From Bradyrhizobium sp. CCGE-LA001 (GTDB lineage: Bacteria > Pseudomonadota > Alphaproteobacteria > Rhizobiales > Xanthobacteraceae): a DNA stretch of 64,000 bases. The notes under the pieces are model-generated. The model was not told the DNA's origin. It saw only the letters and a list, made by a program, of their open reading frames with translations, and did not search any database. The stretch is taken from contig NZ_CP013949.1 in the NCBI RefSeq assembly GCF_000296215.2, positions 4,581,501-4,645,500 on the forward strand. Direction: 5' to 3'. Positions 1-8,682 of the stretch are shown in pieces (the stretch's first letter is position 1; each line of letters starts with the position of its first letter). A program made the translations under genes and the position numbers.

Positions 1-1
1 C

Positions 2-733
2 CTCAACACCTTCAAGGGCGAATTCTACGCGCGGCTCGAGCGCACGCTGATGGATGCGACCGACCTGTTCCTGTTCGAAAGCGCGTTTGCCCGCGACACC
101 TATCAACGCATCGTCGGCACGCCCAAGGGCGTCGTGCATTGCGTCTTCAACGGCGTCACGCCGGAGGAGTTCGAGCCGGTCGTGCTCGCCGACGATGCCA
201 CCGATCTCGCTTATGTCGGCGAGTTCAGGCACATCAAGGGTGCCGATCTCCTGGTCGACGCCGTGGCGCGCCTGCACGAGGGCGGCAAGAAGGTCACGTT
301 GACGCTCGGCGGCGACGGCGAGGAAACGGCGGCGCTGAAGGCGCAAGTCGAGCGACTCGGCCTGTCCGGCGCGATCCGCTTCATCGGCCACGTCAAGGCG
401 CGCTACGGCTTCTCCCAGGGGCGGCTGCTGGTCGTTCCCTCGCGCGGCGATTCCATGCCCTATGTCGTGATCGAGGCGGGCGCCGCCGGCATTCCCATGA
501 TCGCGTCCCGCATCGGCGGCATCCCCGAGATCTTCGGCTCCGACAGCCCCGCTTTGTTCGCACCCAGCAACCCCGAGGCCATGGCGGAGGCGATCGCGGC
601 TGCACTCGACAATCCCGAGGCTACAGCGCAACGCGCCGTCTCCTTGCGCGAGCGCATCTCCGCGCATTTCTCGCAATCCGCCATGGTCGACGGCGTGATC
701 GCCGGCTACCGCGACGCATTTGCCAATCATTAA
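2..733 (+). CDS. GT4-type glycosyltransferase, C-terminal part (partial)
   Basis: The reading frame is open at the left window edge (first in-frame codon at base 2), so the N-terminal acceptor domain is missing; the ATG at 50 lies mid-gene and is not a start. The visible 243 residues look like the nucleotide-sugar-binding half of a GT-B fold enzyme: a linker NGV, a YVGEFRHIKG strand-helix, GGDGEE, and the region ending VVIEAGAAGIP that carries the second Glu of the usual E-x7-E sugar-nucleotide motif. It would transfer a sugar to a lipid-linked or polymer acceptor on the cytoplasmic side. Its place just before a polyprenyl-phosphate sugar transferase and a ligase/polymerase suggests exopolysaccharide or O-antigen assembly. 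The exact donor sugar cannot be read from sequence. Confidence 0.85.
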   Translation, partial: LNTFKGEFYARLERTLMDATDLFLFESAFARDTYQRIVGTPKGVVHCVFNGVTPEEFEPVVLADDATDLAYVGEFRHIKGADLLVDAVARLHEGGKKVTLTLGGDGEETAALKAQVERLGLSGAIRFIGHVKARYGFSQGRLLVVPSRGDSMPYVVIEAGAAGIPMIASRIGGIPEIFGSDSPALFAPSNPEAMAEAIAAALDNPEATAQRAVSLRERISAHFSQSAMVDGVIAGYRDAFANH

Positions 734-850
734 CTATCCTTAAGGCGCTTTAGAGAATCTTCCGATTTGTTCGATAATCGACGTGCCAGGGGATGCTTGC
801 CCGGGGCGCGTCAGGCCGTGCCGCGGGCTTTGGAATGGACGTGGACGCCC

Positions 851-2401
851 GTGGAACCGCTCAACGCACGCTCGATGCTCGATGCCGCGACCAGCGGCAC
901 GGCAAAGCCCGCCGACCAACCCTTTGTCGAGCGCCGCCGCCGGCTATCGCCTGCAGCGCTCGAAGTCGTCAACCAGAAGGTGGCCCGCGCCTATTCGCCG
1001 ATCGTAATCGCCGGCTTGGTGCGCCTCGCTGATTTCGTGCTGCTCAGCCTCGTCGGCATTGCGGTTTATCTCGGCTATGTCATGCCGCTCGCAGGCGCCT
1101 TCAGCTGGGTCTATCCCGCCGAGGTCGTCGCCGTCGCGATCGCCGCCGTGGTCTGCTTTCAGGCCGCCGACCTCTACCAGGTGCAGATGTTCCGCTGGCA
1201 GCTGCGGCAGATGACGCGGATGATCTCGTCCTGGTCGTTCGTCTTCCTGCTGTTTATCGGCATCTCGTTCTTCGCCAAGTTCGGCAGCGAAGTGTCGCGG
1301 CTATGGCTTGCCGCGTTCTATTTCCTCGGCCTCGCCGCGCTGATGGCCGAGCGTCTCGTCCTGCGCTCGCTGGTGCGCGGCTGGGCGCGCGAAGGCCGGC
1401 TCGACCGCCGCACCATCATCGTCGGTTCCGACAGCAACGGCGAGCTGCTGGTCGAGGCGCTGAAGGCGCAGGAAGATTCCGACATCCACGTGCTCGGCGT
1501 GTTCGACGACCGCAACGACAGCCGCGCGCTCGACACCTGCGCCGGCGCACGCAAGCTGGGCAAGGTCGACGACATCGTCGAGTTTGCCCGCCGCACCCGC
1601 GTCGATCTCGTGCTGTTCGCGCTGCCGATCTCGGCGGAGACACGCATCCTGGAGATGCTGAAGAAGCTCTGGGTGCTGCCGGTCGACATTCGCCTCTCCG
1701 CGCACACCAACAAGCTGCGCTTCCGCCCCCGCTCCTATTCCTATCTCGGCGAGGTGCCGACGCTGGACGTGTTTGAGGCACCGATTACCGATTGGGATCT
1801 GGTGATGAAATGGCTGTTCGACCGCGTCGTCGGCAGCCTCGCGCTGCTCGCCGCGCTGCCGGTGATGGGGCTGGTGGCGCTGGCAGTGAAGCTCGACAGC
1901 CCGGGTCCGGTGCTGTTCCGCCAGAAGCGCTTCGGCTTCAACAACGAACGCATCGACGTCTACAAGTTCCGCTCGATGTACCACCATCAGGCCGATCCGA
2001 CCGCCGCCAAGGTCGTGACCAAGAACGATCCGCGCGTCACCCGCGTCGGCCGCTTCATCCGCAAGACCAGCCTGGACGAGCTGCCGCAGCTCTTCAACGT
2101 AGTCCTCTCAGGCAATCTCTCGCTGGTCGGCCCGCGTCCGCATGCGGTGCAGGGCAAGCTCCAGAGCCGGCTGTTCGACGAGGCCGTTGACGGCTATTTC
2201 GCCCGCCACCGCGTCAAGCCCGGCATCACCGGCTGGGCCCAGATCAACGGCTGGCGCGGCGAGATCGACAATGAAGAGAAGATCCAGAAGCGCGTCGAGT
2301 TCGACCTCTATTACATCGAGAACTGGTCGGTGCTGTTCGACCTCTTCATTCTCCTGAAGACGCCGGTCTCGCTGCTGACCAAGAACGAGAACGCGTATTG
2401 A
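851..2401 (+). CDS. Undecaprenyl-phosphate glucose (hexose-1-P) phosphotransferase
   Basis: A polyprenol-phosphate hexose-1-phosphate transferase of the WcaJ/ExoY/PssY type, which loads the first sugar phosphate onto undecaprenyl phosphate to start a polysaccharide repeat unit. About four transmembrane helices (roughly residues 55-175) are followed by a CoA-binding_3 (Rossmann-like) domain and a C-terminal bacterial sugar transferase domain with KFRSMY, DELPQLFNVV, LVGPRPH and GITGWAQINGWRGE. The frame is open back to a TTG at 767, but I prefer the GTG at 851 (VEPLNARSM); an ATG at 875 is also possible and no candidate has a strong ribosome site. It belongs with the flanking glycosyltransferase and O-antigen ligase-like gene as one surface-polysaccharide unit. 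Confidence 0.88.
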   Translation: MEPLNARSMLDAATSGTAKPADQPFVERRRRLSPAALEVVNQKVARAYSPIVIAGLVRLADFVLLSLVGIAVYLGYVMPLAGAFSWVYPAEVVAVAIAAVVCFQAADLYQVQMFRWQLRQMTRMISSWSFVFLLFIGISFFAKFGSEVSRLWLAAFYFLGLAALMAERLVLRSLVRGWAREGRLDRRTIIVGSDSNGELLVEALKAQEDSDIHVLGVFDDRNDSRALDTCAGARKLGKVDDIVEFARRTRVDLVLFALPISAETRILEMLKKLWVLPVDIRLSAHTNKLRFRPRSYSYLGEVPTLDVFEAPITDWDLVMKWLFDRVVGSLALLAALPVMGLVALAVKLDSPGPVLFRQKRFGFNNERIDVYKFRSMYHHQADPTAAKVVTKNDPRVTRVGRFIRKTSLDELPQLFNVVLSGNLSLVGPRPHAVQGKLQSRLFDEAVDGYFARHRVKPGITGWAQINGWRGEIDNEEKIQKRVEFDLYYIENWSVLFDLFILLKTPVSLLTKNENAY

Positions 2402-2412
2402 GTTGAGTTTCT

Positions 2413-2519
2413 CCGTCATGCCCCGCGCAGGCGGGGCATCCAGTACGCCGCAGCGCCGGCCGTTTCACCAATGCGCGCCGCAGAGTACTGGATCGCCCGG
2501 TCAAGCCGGGCGATGACAG
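2413..2519. repeat. Dispersed intergenic palindrome, copy A
   Basis: Two nested hairpins: a 'GTCATGCCCC...GGGGCAT' arm with 'CCAGTACGCCG', then 'AGTACTGGATCGCCCGG' with 'CCGGGCGATGAC'. The outer halves (CCAGTAC / GTACTGG) are inverted relative to each other. The same architecture recurs at about 5.6, 27.3, 30.9, 32.1, 55.3 and 63.8 kb, always between genes. Confidence 0.85.
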
Positions 2520-2554
2520 CTGTGTTTGTGGCGTAAGACTAGCGTGAGCGTGCG

Positions 2555-3805
2555 ATGACGTATGCGGCGACAGCCGGTGGAGTGAACGTAGCCGCACCGG
2601 CTGCGCCCGGCGTGCTGGCGCTGCAGCGCGCGCTGGTATGGCTGGTCGGCGCCTCCGGCGCGATCGTGTTCATCGAGCCGAGCCCCTACGAGATCGCGAC
2701 GCTGCTTGCCACCGTCGTCTTCTTCGCCACCGGCCTGCGGCTGAAGCTCGTGCTGATGCCGCTGGTGCTGCTGCTGGTGCTGCTCAATGTCGGCTACACG
2801 ATCAGCGCGATTCCGCTGTTCGATAAGTCCGAGGTCGTGAGCTGGATCGCGACCTCCTGGTACATGGCGGTGACAGTGGTGTTCTTCGCGATGGTCATCT
2901 CGGAGGACACGACAGCCCGGCTCGACATGCTGCGGCGAGGCCTCCTGGTCGGCGCGATGATCGCTTCTCTCCTGGCGATCGCCGGCTACTTCCATCTCGT
3001 CCCCGGCGGAAGCGACCTCCTGACCCTCTACGGCCGCGCGCGCGGCACGTTCAAGGACCCCAACGTGCTCGGCGCCTTCCTGATCCTGCCGGCGCTGTTC
3101 GCGCTCCAGAGCGTGGTCTCGGACAAGTTCGGCAAGGCGTTCCGCAGTGTGGTCGCCTTCGGCATCATGTCGCTGGCGATCCTTCTCGCCTTCTCCCGCG
3201 CCGCCTGGGGCGGGCTGGTGCTGACCTCCGCCTTCATGCTGGCGCTGATGGTGCTGACCAGCCGCACCAACACGCAGCGGTCGCGCATCATCATCATGGC
3301 GATCGTAGCAGTGGTGCTGGGCGTCGCGCTGATCGCGGTGCTGCTGTCATTCGATGCCACCGCCGAAATGTTCAAGCAGCGTGCGAGCTTCGATCAGAGC
3401 TACGACGAGGGCCGCTTCGGCCGGTTCGGCCGGCACATCCTCGGTGCGGAGATGGCGCTCGACCTGCCGTTCGGCATCGGCCCGCTGCAATTCCACCGCT
3501 TCTTCCCCGAGGACACCCACAACTCCTACCTCAACGCCTTCATGTCCGGCGGCTGGCTCTCGGGCGTGTGCTATCCCGCGCTGGTCTTCACCACCGTCAT
3601 CATGGGCTTCAGGCACATCTTCATCCCCGTGCCCTGGCAACGAGCTTACCTCGCCGTGTTCTCGGCCTTCCTCGGCACCGTCGGCGAGAGCTTCGTGATC
3701 GACACCGACCACTGGCGGCACTTCTGGATGATGCTCGGCGCGATGTGGGGCATGATCGCGGCCGCGCAGATTCACCGGACTAGCGAGGACGCTTCTTCAG
3801 CTTGA
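2555..3805 (+). CDS. O-antigen ligase / polysaccharide polymerase family membrane protein
   Basis: A polytopic inner-membrane protein of 416 residues with about ten hydrophobic segments, of the Wzy_C / O-antigen ligase-like family, which joins or polymerises undecaprenyl-linked glycans on the periplasmic side. Family-like landmarks are ARGTFKDPNVLGAF (about 165-180), AFSRAAWGG (about 212-220) and the periplasmic DTHNSYLNAFMSGGW (about 320-334), which has the conserved His-Asn-x-Tyr. The ATG at 2555 is the first in frame. It follows the phosphotransferase after a repeat element and overlaps by 26 bp the 3' end of the convergent marR gene. Ligase and polymerase cannot be told apart here; exopolysaccharide polymerase (ExoQ-like) is a good alternative. 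Confidence 0.8.
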   Translation: MTYAATAGGVNVAAPAAPGVLALQRALVWLVGASGAIVFIEPSPYEIATLLATVVFFATGLRLKLVLMPLVLLLVLLNVGYTISAIPLFDKSEVVSWIATSWYMAVTVVFFAMVISEDTTARLDMLRRGLLVGAMIASLLAIAGYFHLVPGGSDLLTLYGRARGTFKDPNVLGAFLILPALFALQSVVSDKFGKAFRSVVAFGIMSLAILLAFSRAAWGGLVLTSAFMLALMVLTSRTNTQRSRIIIMAIVAVVLGVALIAVLLSFDATAEMFKQRASFDQSYDEGRFGRFGRHILGAEMALDLPFGIGPLQFHRFFPEDTHNSYLNAFMSGGWLSGVCYPALVFTTVIMGFRHIFIPVPWQRAYLAVFSAFLGTVGESFVIDTDHWRHFWMMLGAMWGMIAAAQIHRTSEDASSA

Positions 3806-4301
3806 GATCGGGGCGTTTCTCCGGCGGCGTATCGAGCAGACGCTTGAGCGCCTCGGTCGCCGCCAGCACGCCCTTGTAGCCCTCATTGGCGAAACGCAAC
3901 AGCAGGCGCAACTCCTCGTCCGAATAGCCGCTGCAAACCTTCTCCATGGCTTGCTGCATCGGCACGTAGAACTGGGTGAGCTTTGCCATCGCATCGGGCA
4001 CGACGGCGATGAAGACCTTGCGACGGTCCTTCTCGTCGCGCTCGCGGCGCACCAGGCCGGCCTTTTCCAGCCGATCAACGACGCCGGTGATGGCCCCCGT
4101 CGTGAGCCCCGTGACCTCGGCGAGCCTTCCAGCGGTAACGCGTCCCTCGAGATAGAGAATGTCCATGCATTCGAGGTCGGAATTGGCAATTCCGGCAACG
4201 TTCGCAACGGTCTGGCCATAGAGCACACCCTGCGCGGACGACCTGCGCATCGCCTCCTCGAGCTCCTGCAACAGCGTCGCGCGCGCCTTCGTCCTTGACA
4301 A
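3780..4301 (-). CDS. MarR-family transcriptional regulator
   Basis: A winged helix-turn-helix regulator of 173 residues. The core reads LECMDILYLEGRVTAGRLAEVTGLTTGAITGVVDRLEKAGLVRRERDEKDRRKVF (split here across residues about 43-98), with the recognition helix LTTGAITGVVDRLE and the wing ERDEKDRRKV. The protein should bind as a dimer to a palindrome and lose affinity on binding a small phenolic or similar ligand. It is divergent from the flavin monooxygenase at 4398, and the gap between them holds a perfect 21-bp palindrome (4328-4348), so it most likely represses both itself and the monooxygenase. The C-terminal tail is Lys/Arg-rich (KLKKRPR). The ligand is unknown. Confidence 0.88.
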   Translation of the reverse strand: MSRTKARATLLQELEEAMRRSSAQGVLYGQTVANVAGIANSDLECMDILYLEGRVTAGRLAEVTGLTTGAITGVVDRLEKAGLVRRERDEKDRRKVFIAVVPDAMAKLTQFYVPMQQAMEKVCSGYSDEELRLLLRFANEGYKGVLAATEALKRLLDTPPEKRPDLKLKKRPR

Positions 4302-4327
4302 GGCCGACCTCTTCTCTTATCCGATGT

Positions 4328-4348
4328 ATATCTTAGTCACTAAGATAT
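4328..4348. promoter_or_regulatory. Perfect palindrome, probable MarR operator
   Basis: ATATCTTAGT, a central C, then ACTAAGATAT: two exact 10-bp half sites in the 96-bp gap between the divergent marR (start 4301) and monooxygenase (start 4398) genes. Its length, symmetry and AT-rich half sites are what a MarR dimer reads. Position is direct observation; the assignment is inference. Confidence 0.8.
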
Positions 4349-4397
4349 TTAGCGACCGTAATTTCTCCTAGCACCACGGGAACGTCCGGAGCAAGCC

Positions 4398-5594
4398 ATG
4401 TCCATCCGCCCGCGAAAGGCCCTGATCATCGGCGCTGGCATCGCCGGGCCCGTCGCCGCGATTCTGCTCCGCCGCGCCGGCATCGAATCCGCAATCTATG
4501 AGGCCTGGCCCTATTCCAAGGGCATTGGTGGCGGCCTTCAGATCGCGCCGAACGGCATGCACGTGGTGGATGAGATCGGCCTTGCGCAGGAGCTGGTCAG
4601 CCGCGGCTCGGTCGCGGAGGCCTTCGACTTCTATTCGCAAGGCGGCAAGAAGCTGGGCTCGATCAACCGCGACATGGAGCGGCGCTTCGGCCAGCCGGCC
4701 GTCAACATCTCCCGCGCCGCGCTGAACGAGATCCTGATCGACAAGGCTTGGTGCGCCTGCGTCTCGCTCTATTTCGAGAAGCGCCTGATCAAGGTCGAGG
4801 ACCGCGGCGACCAATTGATCATCGCCTATTTCGCCGACGGCACCACGGCCGAAGGCGACTTCCTGATCGGCGCTGACGGCGTCCACTCTGTCGTGCGCCG
4901 CCAGGTGATCCCGGATGGCCCGCAACCGTTCGACACCGGCCTGATCGGCTTCGGCGGCTTCGTGCCGCATGCCGTGCTCGACGGCAGGCCGATTGGCCGG
5001 CACGTCGAGACCACGTTCGGACAGAGCGGCTTCTTCGGCTACGGCCATTGCAGTCCCGATCCCAACGACGGCGTAATGTGGTGGAGCACGCAGCCCGCGC
5101 ACGGCATGGATGCCGCGACGTTCCGCGCGCTCGATCACGCCACGCTGAAGCAGCATCTGCGCGACTTCCACCGCGGCTGGCACGATCCGATTCCCGCCAT
5201 CATCGAAGCGGCCGAGAACATCGTCGTCACCGATACGCTCGATGTCGCGACCCTGCCGACCTGGTCGCGCAAGCGCTCGCTCCTGATCGGCGATGCCGCG
5301 CACGCGACCAGCCCTCATGCCGGCCAGGGCGCTTCGCTCGCGCTCGAAGATGCGATGCGTCTCGCGCGCCTGATGCAGGACGGGCAAGAGCTCGGCGCCA
5401 CCTTCCAGGCCTTCGAGGCCGAGCGCCGCCCGCGCACCGAGAAGATCGTCGCCATGGCCCGCCGCAACGGCAACAGCAAGCGCGAGTTCAGCGCCACCGG
5501 CGCATGGGTTCGCAATCAGATGATGAAATGGCTGCTGCCGCTCGGCGCCAAGGGCATGGATTTCATGTACGCGTATAACGCGCGAGTGGCGTAG
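4398..5594 (+). CDS. FAD-dependent aromatic-ring monooxygenase (group A flavoprotein)
   Basis: A 398-residue class A flavin hydroxylase of the salicylate/3-hydroxybenzoate hydroxylase type, using NAD(P)H and O2. The N-terminus has the FAD-binding GxGxxG as IIGAGIAGPVAA (about residues 10-21), the middle has the DG motif GADGVHSVVR (about 157-166), and the GD motif LLIGDAAHATSPHAGQGA (about 296-313) binds the FAD pyrophosphate and ribityl chain. Start: the ATG at 4398 has GGAGC just upstream. Length matches the family. The divergent MarR gene and shared palindrome suggest induction by its aromatic substrate. The substrate itself cannot be named; a role in xenobiotic or plant phenolic degradation is inferred. 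Confidence 0.85.
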   Translation: MSIRPRKALIIGAGIAGPVAAILLRRAGIESAIYEAWPYSKGIGGGLQIAPNGMHVVDEIGLAQELVSRGSVAEAFDFYSQGGKKLGSINRDMERRFGQPAVNISRAALNEILIDKAWCACVSLYFEKRLIKVEDRGDQLIIAYFADGTTAEGDFLIGADGVHSVVRRQVIPDGPQPFDTGLIGFGGFVPHAVLDGRPIGRHVETTFGQSGFFGYGHCSPDPNDGVMWWSTQPAHGMDAATFRALDHATLKQHLRDFHRGWHDPIPAIIEAAENIVVTDTLDVATLPTWSRKRSLLIGDAAHATSPHAGQGASLALEDAMRLARLMQDGQELGATFQAFEAERRPRTEKIVAMARRNGNSKREFSATGAWVRNQMMKWLLPLGAKGMDFMYAYNARVA

Positions 5595-5608
5595 CCCAGA
5601 ATAACACT

Positions 5609-5694
5609 GTCATGCCCCGGCTTGACCGCGGCCTCTCGGCTTAATCACAGCCGGCTCTGGAATACTGGATCGTCCGGTCAAGCCGGACGATGAC
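5609..5694. repeat. Dispersed intergenic palindrome, copy B
   Basis: Same family as copy A: 'GTCATGCCCCGGCTTGACC' at one end and 'TACTGGATCGTCCGG' with 'CCGGACGATGAC' at the other. It lies between two convergent genes, so it may also act as a transcript end. Confidence 0.8.
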
Positions 5695-5720
5695 ACCGTC
5701 ATTGTGGAAAGTGACCGCGC

Positions 5721-6899
5721 CTAATTCTCCACCCTGAACGTCAGCCCCGCATTGTCCTGCAGCCGCTTGATCAGCTTGTGCTGCATCGCCGCACCCGGAG
5801 TCCAGAAACCGGCTGGAACGTCGGCGGCATCGCGCAGCAGGCAGATCGCGCATTCCGAGATCATCTTCGAGGTCGAGCCGTAGCCGGGATCGCGGTCGCC
5901 GGTGACGCCGGCGCGGACTTGCCGACCGTCGGGCGCGATCGCGACATAGAGCAGATTGAACAGGCCGTTCTCGCGCTCTTCCTTCGAGGGCCCCTCGCCC
6001 GGCTTCGGCGCGTTCGGGCCGGTCTTCTCGGCATTGGCTGCCATCACGCGCTTGGCGTTGGCCTCGCCCTTCTCGCCGGGGCCGGTCAGAACCATCTCGT
6101 CGTAGACGAATTCGCGGCCGTAGGGAAAGCCCATCAGCATGTTGGAGCGATGGACGTTACGGGTGTTGATCAGCGCCATCATGAACGGCGCGGCCCAGGA
6201 TTGCAGGTCTTCCTCGTAAGCCGCCCTGTTGCCCTTCGGCTGCTTCGGGCCGGTGAAGCCGGGTGTCAGCGCGAAATGGTCGTTGAGAATGGCGACGAGG
6301 CTAAGGTCCTTGGCGACCGCATCGAAGGTCGCTTTCGCGCTCGCGGCGGTGCCACCCGAAAGCGTACCGCGCATGTCGCGCACGCGGCCCTTCACGCGCG
6401 GCGCCGGCGCGCCGAACACGCGCCTCGCCTCTTCCTGCACGAAGAAGGTGCCGAGCTCGAACGGCACGGAATCATAGCCGCACGAAAACACGATACGTGC
6501 GCCGCTCGCCTTGGCTGCCGCCGCGTATTTGTCGATCATCTGCCGCATCCAGACCGGCTCGCCGCAGAGATCGAAATAGTCGGTGCCTCCGGCCACGCAG
6601 GCCGCGAGCAGATCCTCGCCGTAGAATTGATACGGACCGACCGTCGTGATCACCGATCTGGTCTGCGCCACCATCGCCTTCAGCGATGCCGCATCCGACG
6701 CGTCGGCCACGATCAGCGGCGTCTCCGCGGGCGCGCCGATGGCGTCACGCACCGATTTCAGCTTGTCGAGGCTGCGGCCCGCCATCGCCCATTTCAGCGT
6801 CGTGTCGCCCTGGTAATGCGCCGCCAGATATTCGGCGACGAGCTGACCGGTGAAACCGGTCGCGCCATAGACGACGATGTCGAATTTCGCAGAGCTCAT
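5721..6899 (-). CDS. Trans-acting enoyl reductase-like / saccharopine dehydrogenase NADP-binding family protein
   Basis: A 392-residue Rossmann-fold oxidoreductase. The N-terminus FDIVVYGATGFTGQLVAEYLAAHY is the nucleotide-binding loop of the saccharopine dehydrogenase-like group that includes mycobacterial trans-acting enoyl reductases; TTVGPYQFYGEDLLAACVAGGTDYFDLCGEPVW (split: TTVGPYQFYGEDLL and GTDYFDLCGE) follows at about 87-118. It probably reduces a C=C or C=N bond in an acyl or amino-acid-like substrate, but no substrate is evident. It starts 9 bp downstream of the DUF169 gene, so the two are co-transcribed. Length is normal for the family, and there is no membrane segment. Confidence 0.8.
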   Translation of the reverse strand: MSSAKFDIVVYGATGFTGQLVAEYLAAHYQGDTTLKWAMAGRSLDKLKSVRDAIGAPAETPLIVADASDAASLKAMVAQTRSVITTVGPYQFYGEDLLAACVAGGTDYFDLCGEPVWMRQMIDKYAAAAKASGARIVFSCGYDSVPFELGTFFVQEEARRVFGAPAPRVKGRVRDMRGTLSGGTAASAKATFDAVAKDLSLVAILNDHFALTPGFTGPKQPKGNRAAYEEDLQSWAAPFMMALINTRNVHRSNMLMGFPYGREFVYDEMVLTGPGEKGEANAKRVMAANAEKTGPNAPKPGEGPSKEERENGLFNLLYVAIAPDGRQVRAGVTGDRDPGYGSTSKMISECAICLLRDAADVPAGFWTPGAAMQHKLIKRLQDNAGLTFRVEN

Positions 6900-6908
6900 G
6901 ATCGGCCT

Positions 6909-7691
6909 TTACTTCTTCGCGTAGCTCACGCCCATGCCGGCACGGACGTCGCTTTGAATACCATAGGGCGGGATCGGATAACGCAGGCCGTTTTTGGCCA
7001 GCGCCTTCATGCCCTCGATCGCCTTGGCGAGATGCGACGGCTTCAGGGCCATCAGCATTTCCTCGTCCGGCACGCCGCCATAGCGCCGTTCGGCATAGCA
7101 TGGCAAGGACAGGCTGGGCTCGCCGCTCCTGAGCGCCCGCCCCCAGGAATCCGCGCAAGCGGTCTCGCCGACGACGCCCCATTCGAACTTCTTGTAGCCG
7201 GTATATTGCAGCCCGTTGATCAGGATGATCATCTGGCCCGGCGTCGCGTAGACGAGGCAGATGTCGGGCGGATCGAGCCGGCCGCTTGCGAGCGGACTGA
7301 CGGCGAGCGCCTGATACTGCCCGAACGGCACCACGTCCAGCGCCTCCTGCCGCTTGCGTGCGTCTTCCGCCGTGCCGTGCCACACGCCGACATAATTTTC
7401 GCCGGCGAGCCATTTGTCGTCCTGCGGCGCAAGCCCGATCACCGCGCGGCACTGCGCGCCGACGAGATCATCGGCCGTGATGCCGACGGTCCATCCCAGA
7501 CGCGCGGCCATGCTGACGATCTGGTCGGTGGTGTGGATCGCATTCGGCCGCCGGATTTTCGGGATCGCCTCCATCTCCGCGGCACGCGCGAACAGCTTCA
7601 TGCCGATCACTGTGGTCTTCAGCCGCAACAGATTGTTGAGATCGGCGACGAGGCCGGCAAGATCAATCCTGTCTGCGCTTGTCTCCTGCAT
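6909..7691 (-). CDS. DUF169 family protein
   Basis: A 260-residue soluble protein of the DUF169 / COG2043 family, whose function is not established. Features: an N-terminal helical part (LNNLLRLKTTVIGMKLF), a Cys at 'GAQCRAVIGL' (about residue 84), the segment GRLDPPDICLVYATPGQMIILINGLQ, and a second conserved Cys near 'CYAERRYG'. The downstream enoyl reductase-like gene follows after 9 bp; a YdcF-like gene lies 55 bp upstream on the same strand. Co-transcription with an NAD(P)-dependent reductase suggests a role in a shared metabolic step, but this is inference only. Confidence 0.75.
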   Translation of the reverse strand: MQETSADRIDLAGLVADLNNLLRLKTTVIGMKLFARAAEMEAIPKIRRPNAIHTTDQIVSMAARLGWTVGITADDLVGAQCRAVIGLAPQDDKWLAGENYVGVWHGTAEDARKRQEALDVVPFGQYQALAVSPLASGRLDPPDICLVYATPGQMIILINGLQYTGYKKFEWGVVGETACADSWGRALRSGEPSLSLPCYAERRYGGVPDEEMLMALKPSHLAKAIEGMKALAKNGLRYPIPPYGIQSDVRAGMGVSYAKK

Positions 7692-7746
7692 GGCGTTCCT
7701 CCCGGCCGGCGATCGCGCGCCGCATTCTTGCTTTTCAGCCTTCGTT

Positions 7747-8550
7747 TTAGTCCTTGCCCGGTCCAGGAAGCAACTCGTCGGTCCTGCCCATCAGGCGGTA
7801 TGCCACGAGACCGATCCACTCGCGCACCGCGATGTCGGTTCGACGAAGGCCGTCTGCCCCCGAATTGGTGAAGGAGAAGAGATCGTCCCGGCCGCCCATG
7901 CGCCAATCCACGGGATAGGCTTCGACGTCAAAGCCGGCCTTGCGGAAAATTCCCATCGAGCGCGGCATGTGAAAGGCCGAGGTGACGAGGAGCCAGCGCT
8001 CGCCCGGCTTGGGCGACACGAGTTGCTTGGTGAAGATCGCATTCTCCCAGGTGTTGCGCGAGTTGCGCTCGAGGATCAGGCGCTCCTTGGGGATGCCGAT
8101 ATTCTCCAGCACCGGCGCGGAATAATCGGCTTCCCTCGCCTCCGTGGAGACCAGGTTCGAATTGCCACCGGTGAAGACGATACGTGCATTTGGATAGCGG
8201 CGGGCAAGCTCGGCCGGCGCGAACAGACGATCCGCGGCGTGCGCGACGACAGGCGTGCCATGCGCCGCCGACAGGTCGGTGTCGACGGAGCCGCCGAGCA
8301 CGATGATGCCGTCGGGCGCACCGCGCGAGGGATCCCAAGGCGCAAAGCGCGATTCCAGCGGATAGAGCAACAGACTGCCGAGCGGCGAGAACGCGGCGAG
8401 CGCCAGCACGACCAGCGTGATCACCGCAAGCTTGCGGCCGAAGGCGGCAAAGCGCGTCGCCATCAGCACGACGGACAGGATTCCAAGCTCGACCAGCAGA
8501 TTGATCGGCAGCAGCGCGACTCCGATGGTCTTGGAAAGAGCGAAAAACAG
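7747..8550 (-). CDS. YdcF/ElyC-family (DUF218) membrane protein
   Basis: About 267 residues: two N-terminal hydrophobic segments (LSKTIGVALLPINLLVELGI and LAVITLVVLALAAFSPLGSLL), then a DUF218 domain with DGIIVLGGSV, ADRLFAPAELARRYPNARIVFTGG, an SRNTWENA motif and WLLVTSAFHMPRSMGIF. Relatives in Escherichia coli (SanA, ElyC, YdcF) act at the inner membrane, and ElyC affects undecaprenyl-phosphate/peptidoglycan metabolism. The start is uncertain. The frame continues upstream opposite the acetamidase gene, where it is clearly a shadow; I chose a CTG at 8550 just before LFFALSKTIG, with GAGG nearby. A TTG at 8664 is the other option. An ATG at 8463 would remove the first helix. Confidence 0.75.
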   Translation of the reverse strand: MFFALSKTIGVALLPINLLVELGILSVVLMATRFAAFGRKLAVITLVVLALAAFSPLGSLLLYPLESRFAPWDPSRGAPDGIIVLGGSVDTDLSAAHGTPVVAHAADRLFAPAELARRYPNARIVFTGGNSNLVSTEAREADYSAPVLENIGIPKERLILERNSRNTWENAIFTKQLVSPKPGERWLLVTSAFHMPRSMGIFRKAGFDVEAYPVDWRMGGRDDLFSFTNSGADGLRRTDIAVREWIGLVAYRLMGRTDELLPGPGKD

Positions 8551-8682
8551 GGGAGCCTCGCTGGAATAATCGTGCCGGCCATGCGCGGGCTTGACCGGCC
8601 CGGCCTTGTTCGGAAATCTTCTTGGAAGAGGATCGAGCGCCGGGTCAAGCCCGGGACCGATCAAACCAACCGGACGCGGCAA

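Noticed and set aside
5778..7871. A 697-residue plus-strand ORF opposite the enoyl-reductase-like and DUF169 genes
   Set aside because: Reads antisense to two recognisable genes and has no ribosome site.
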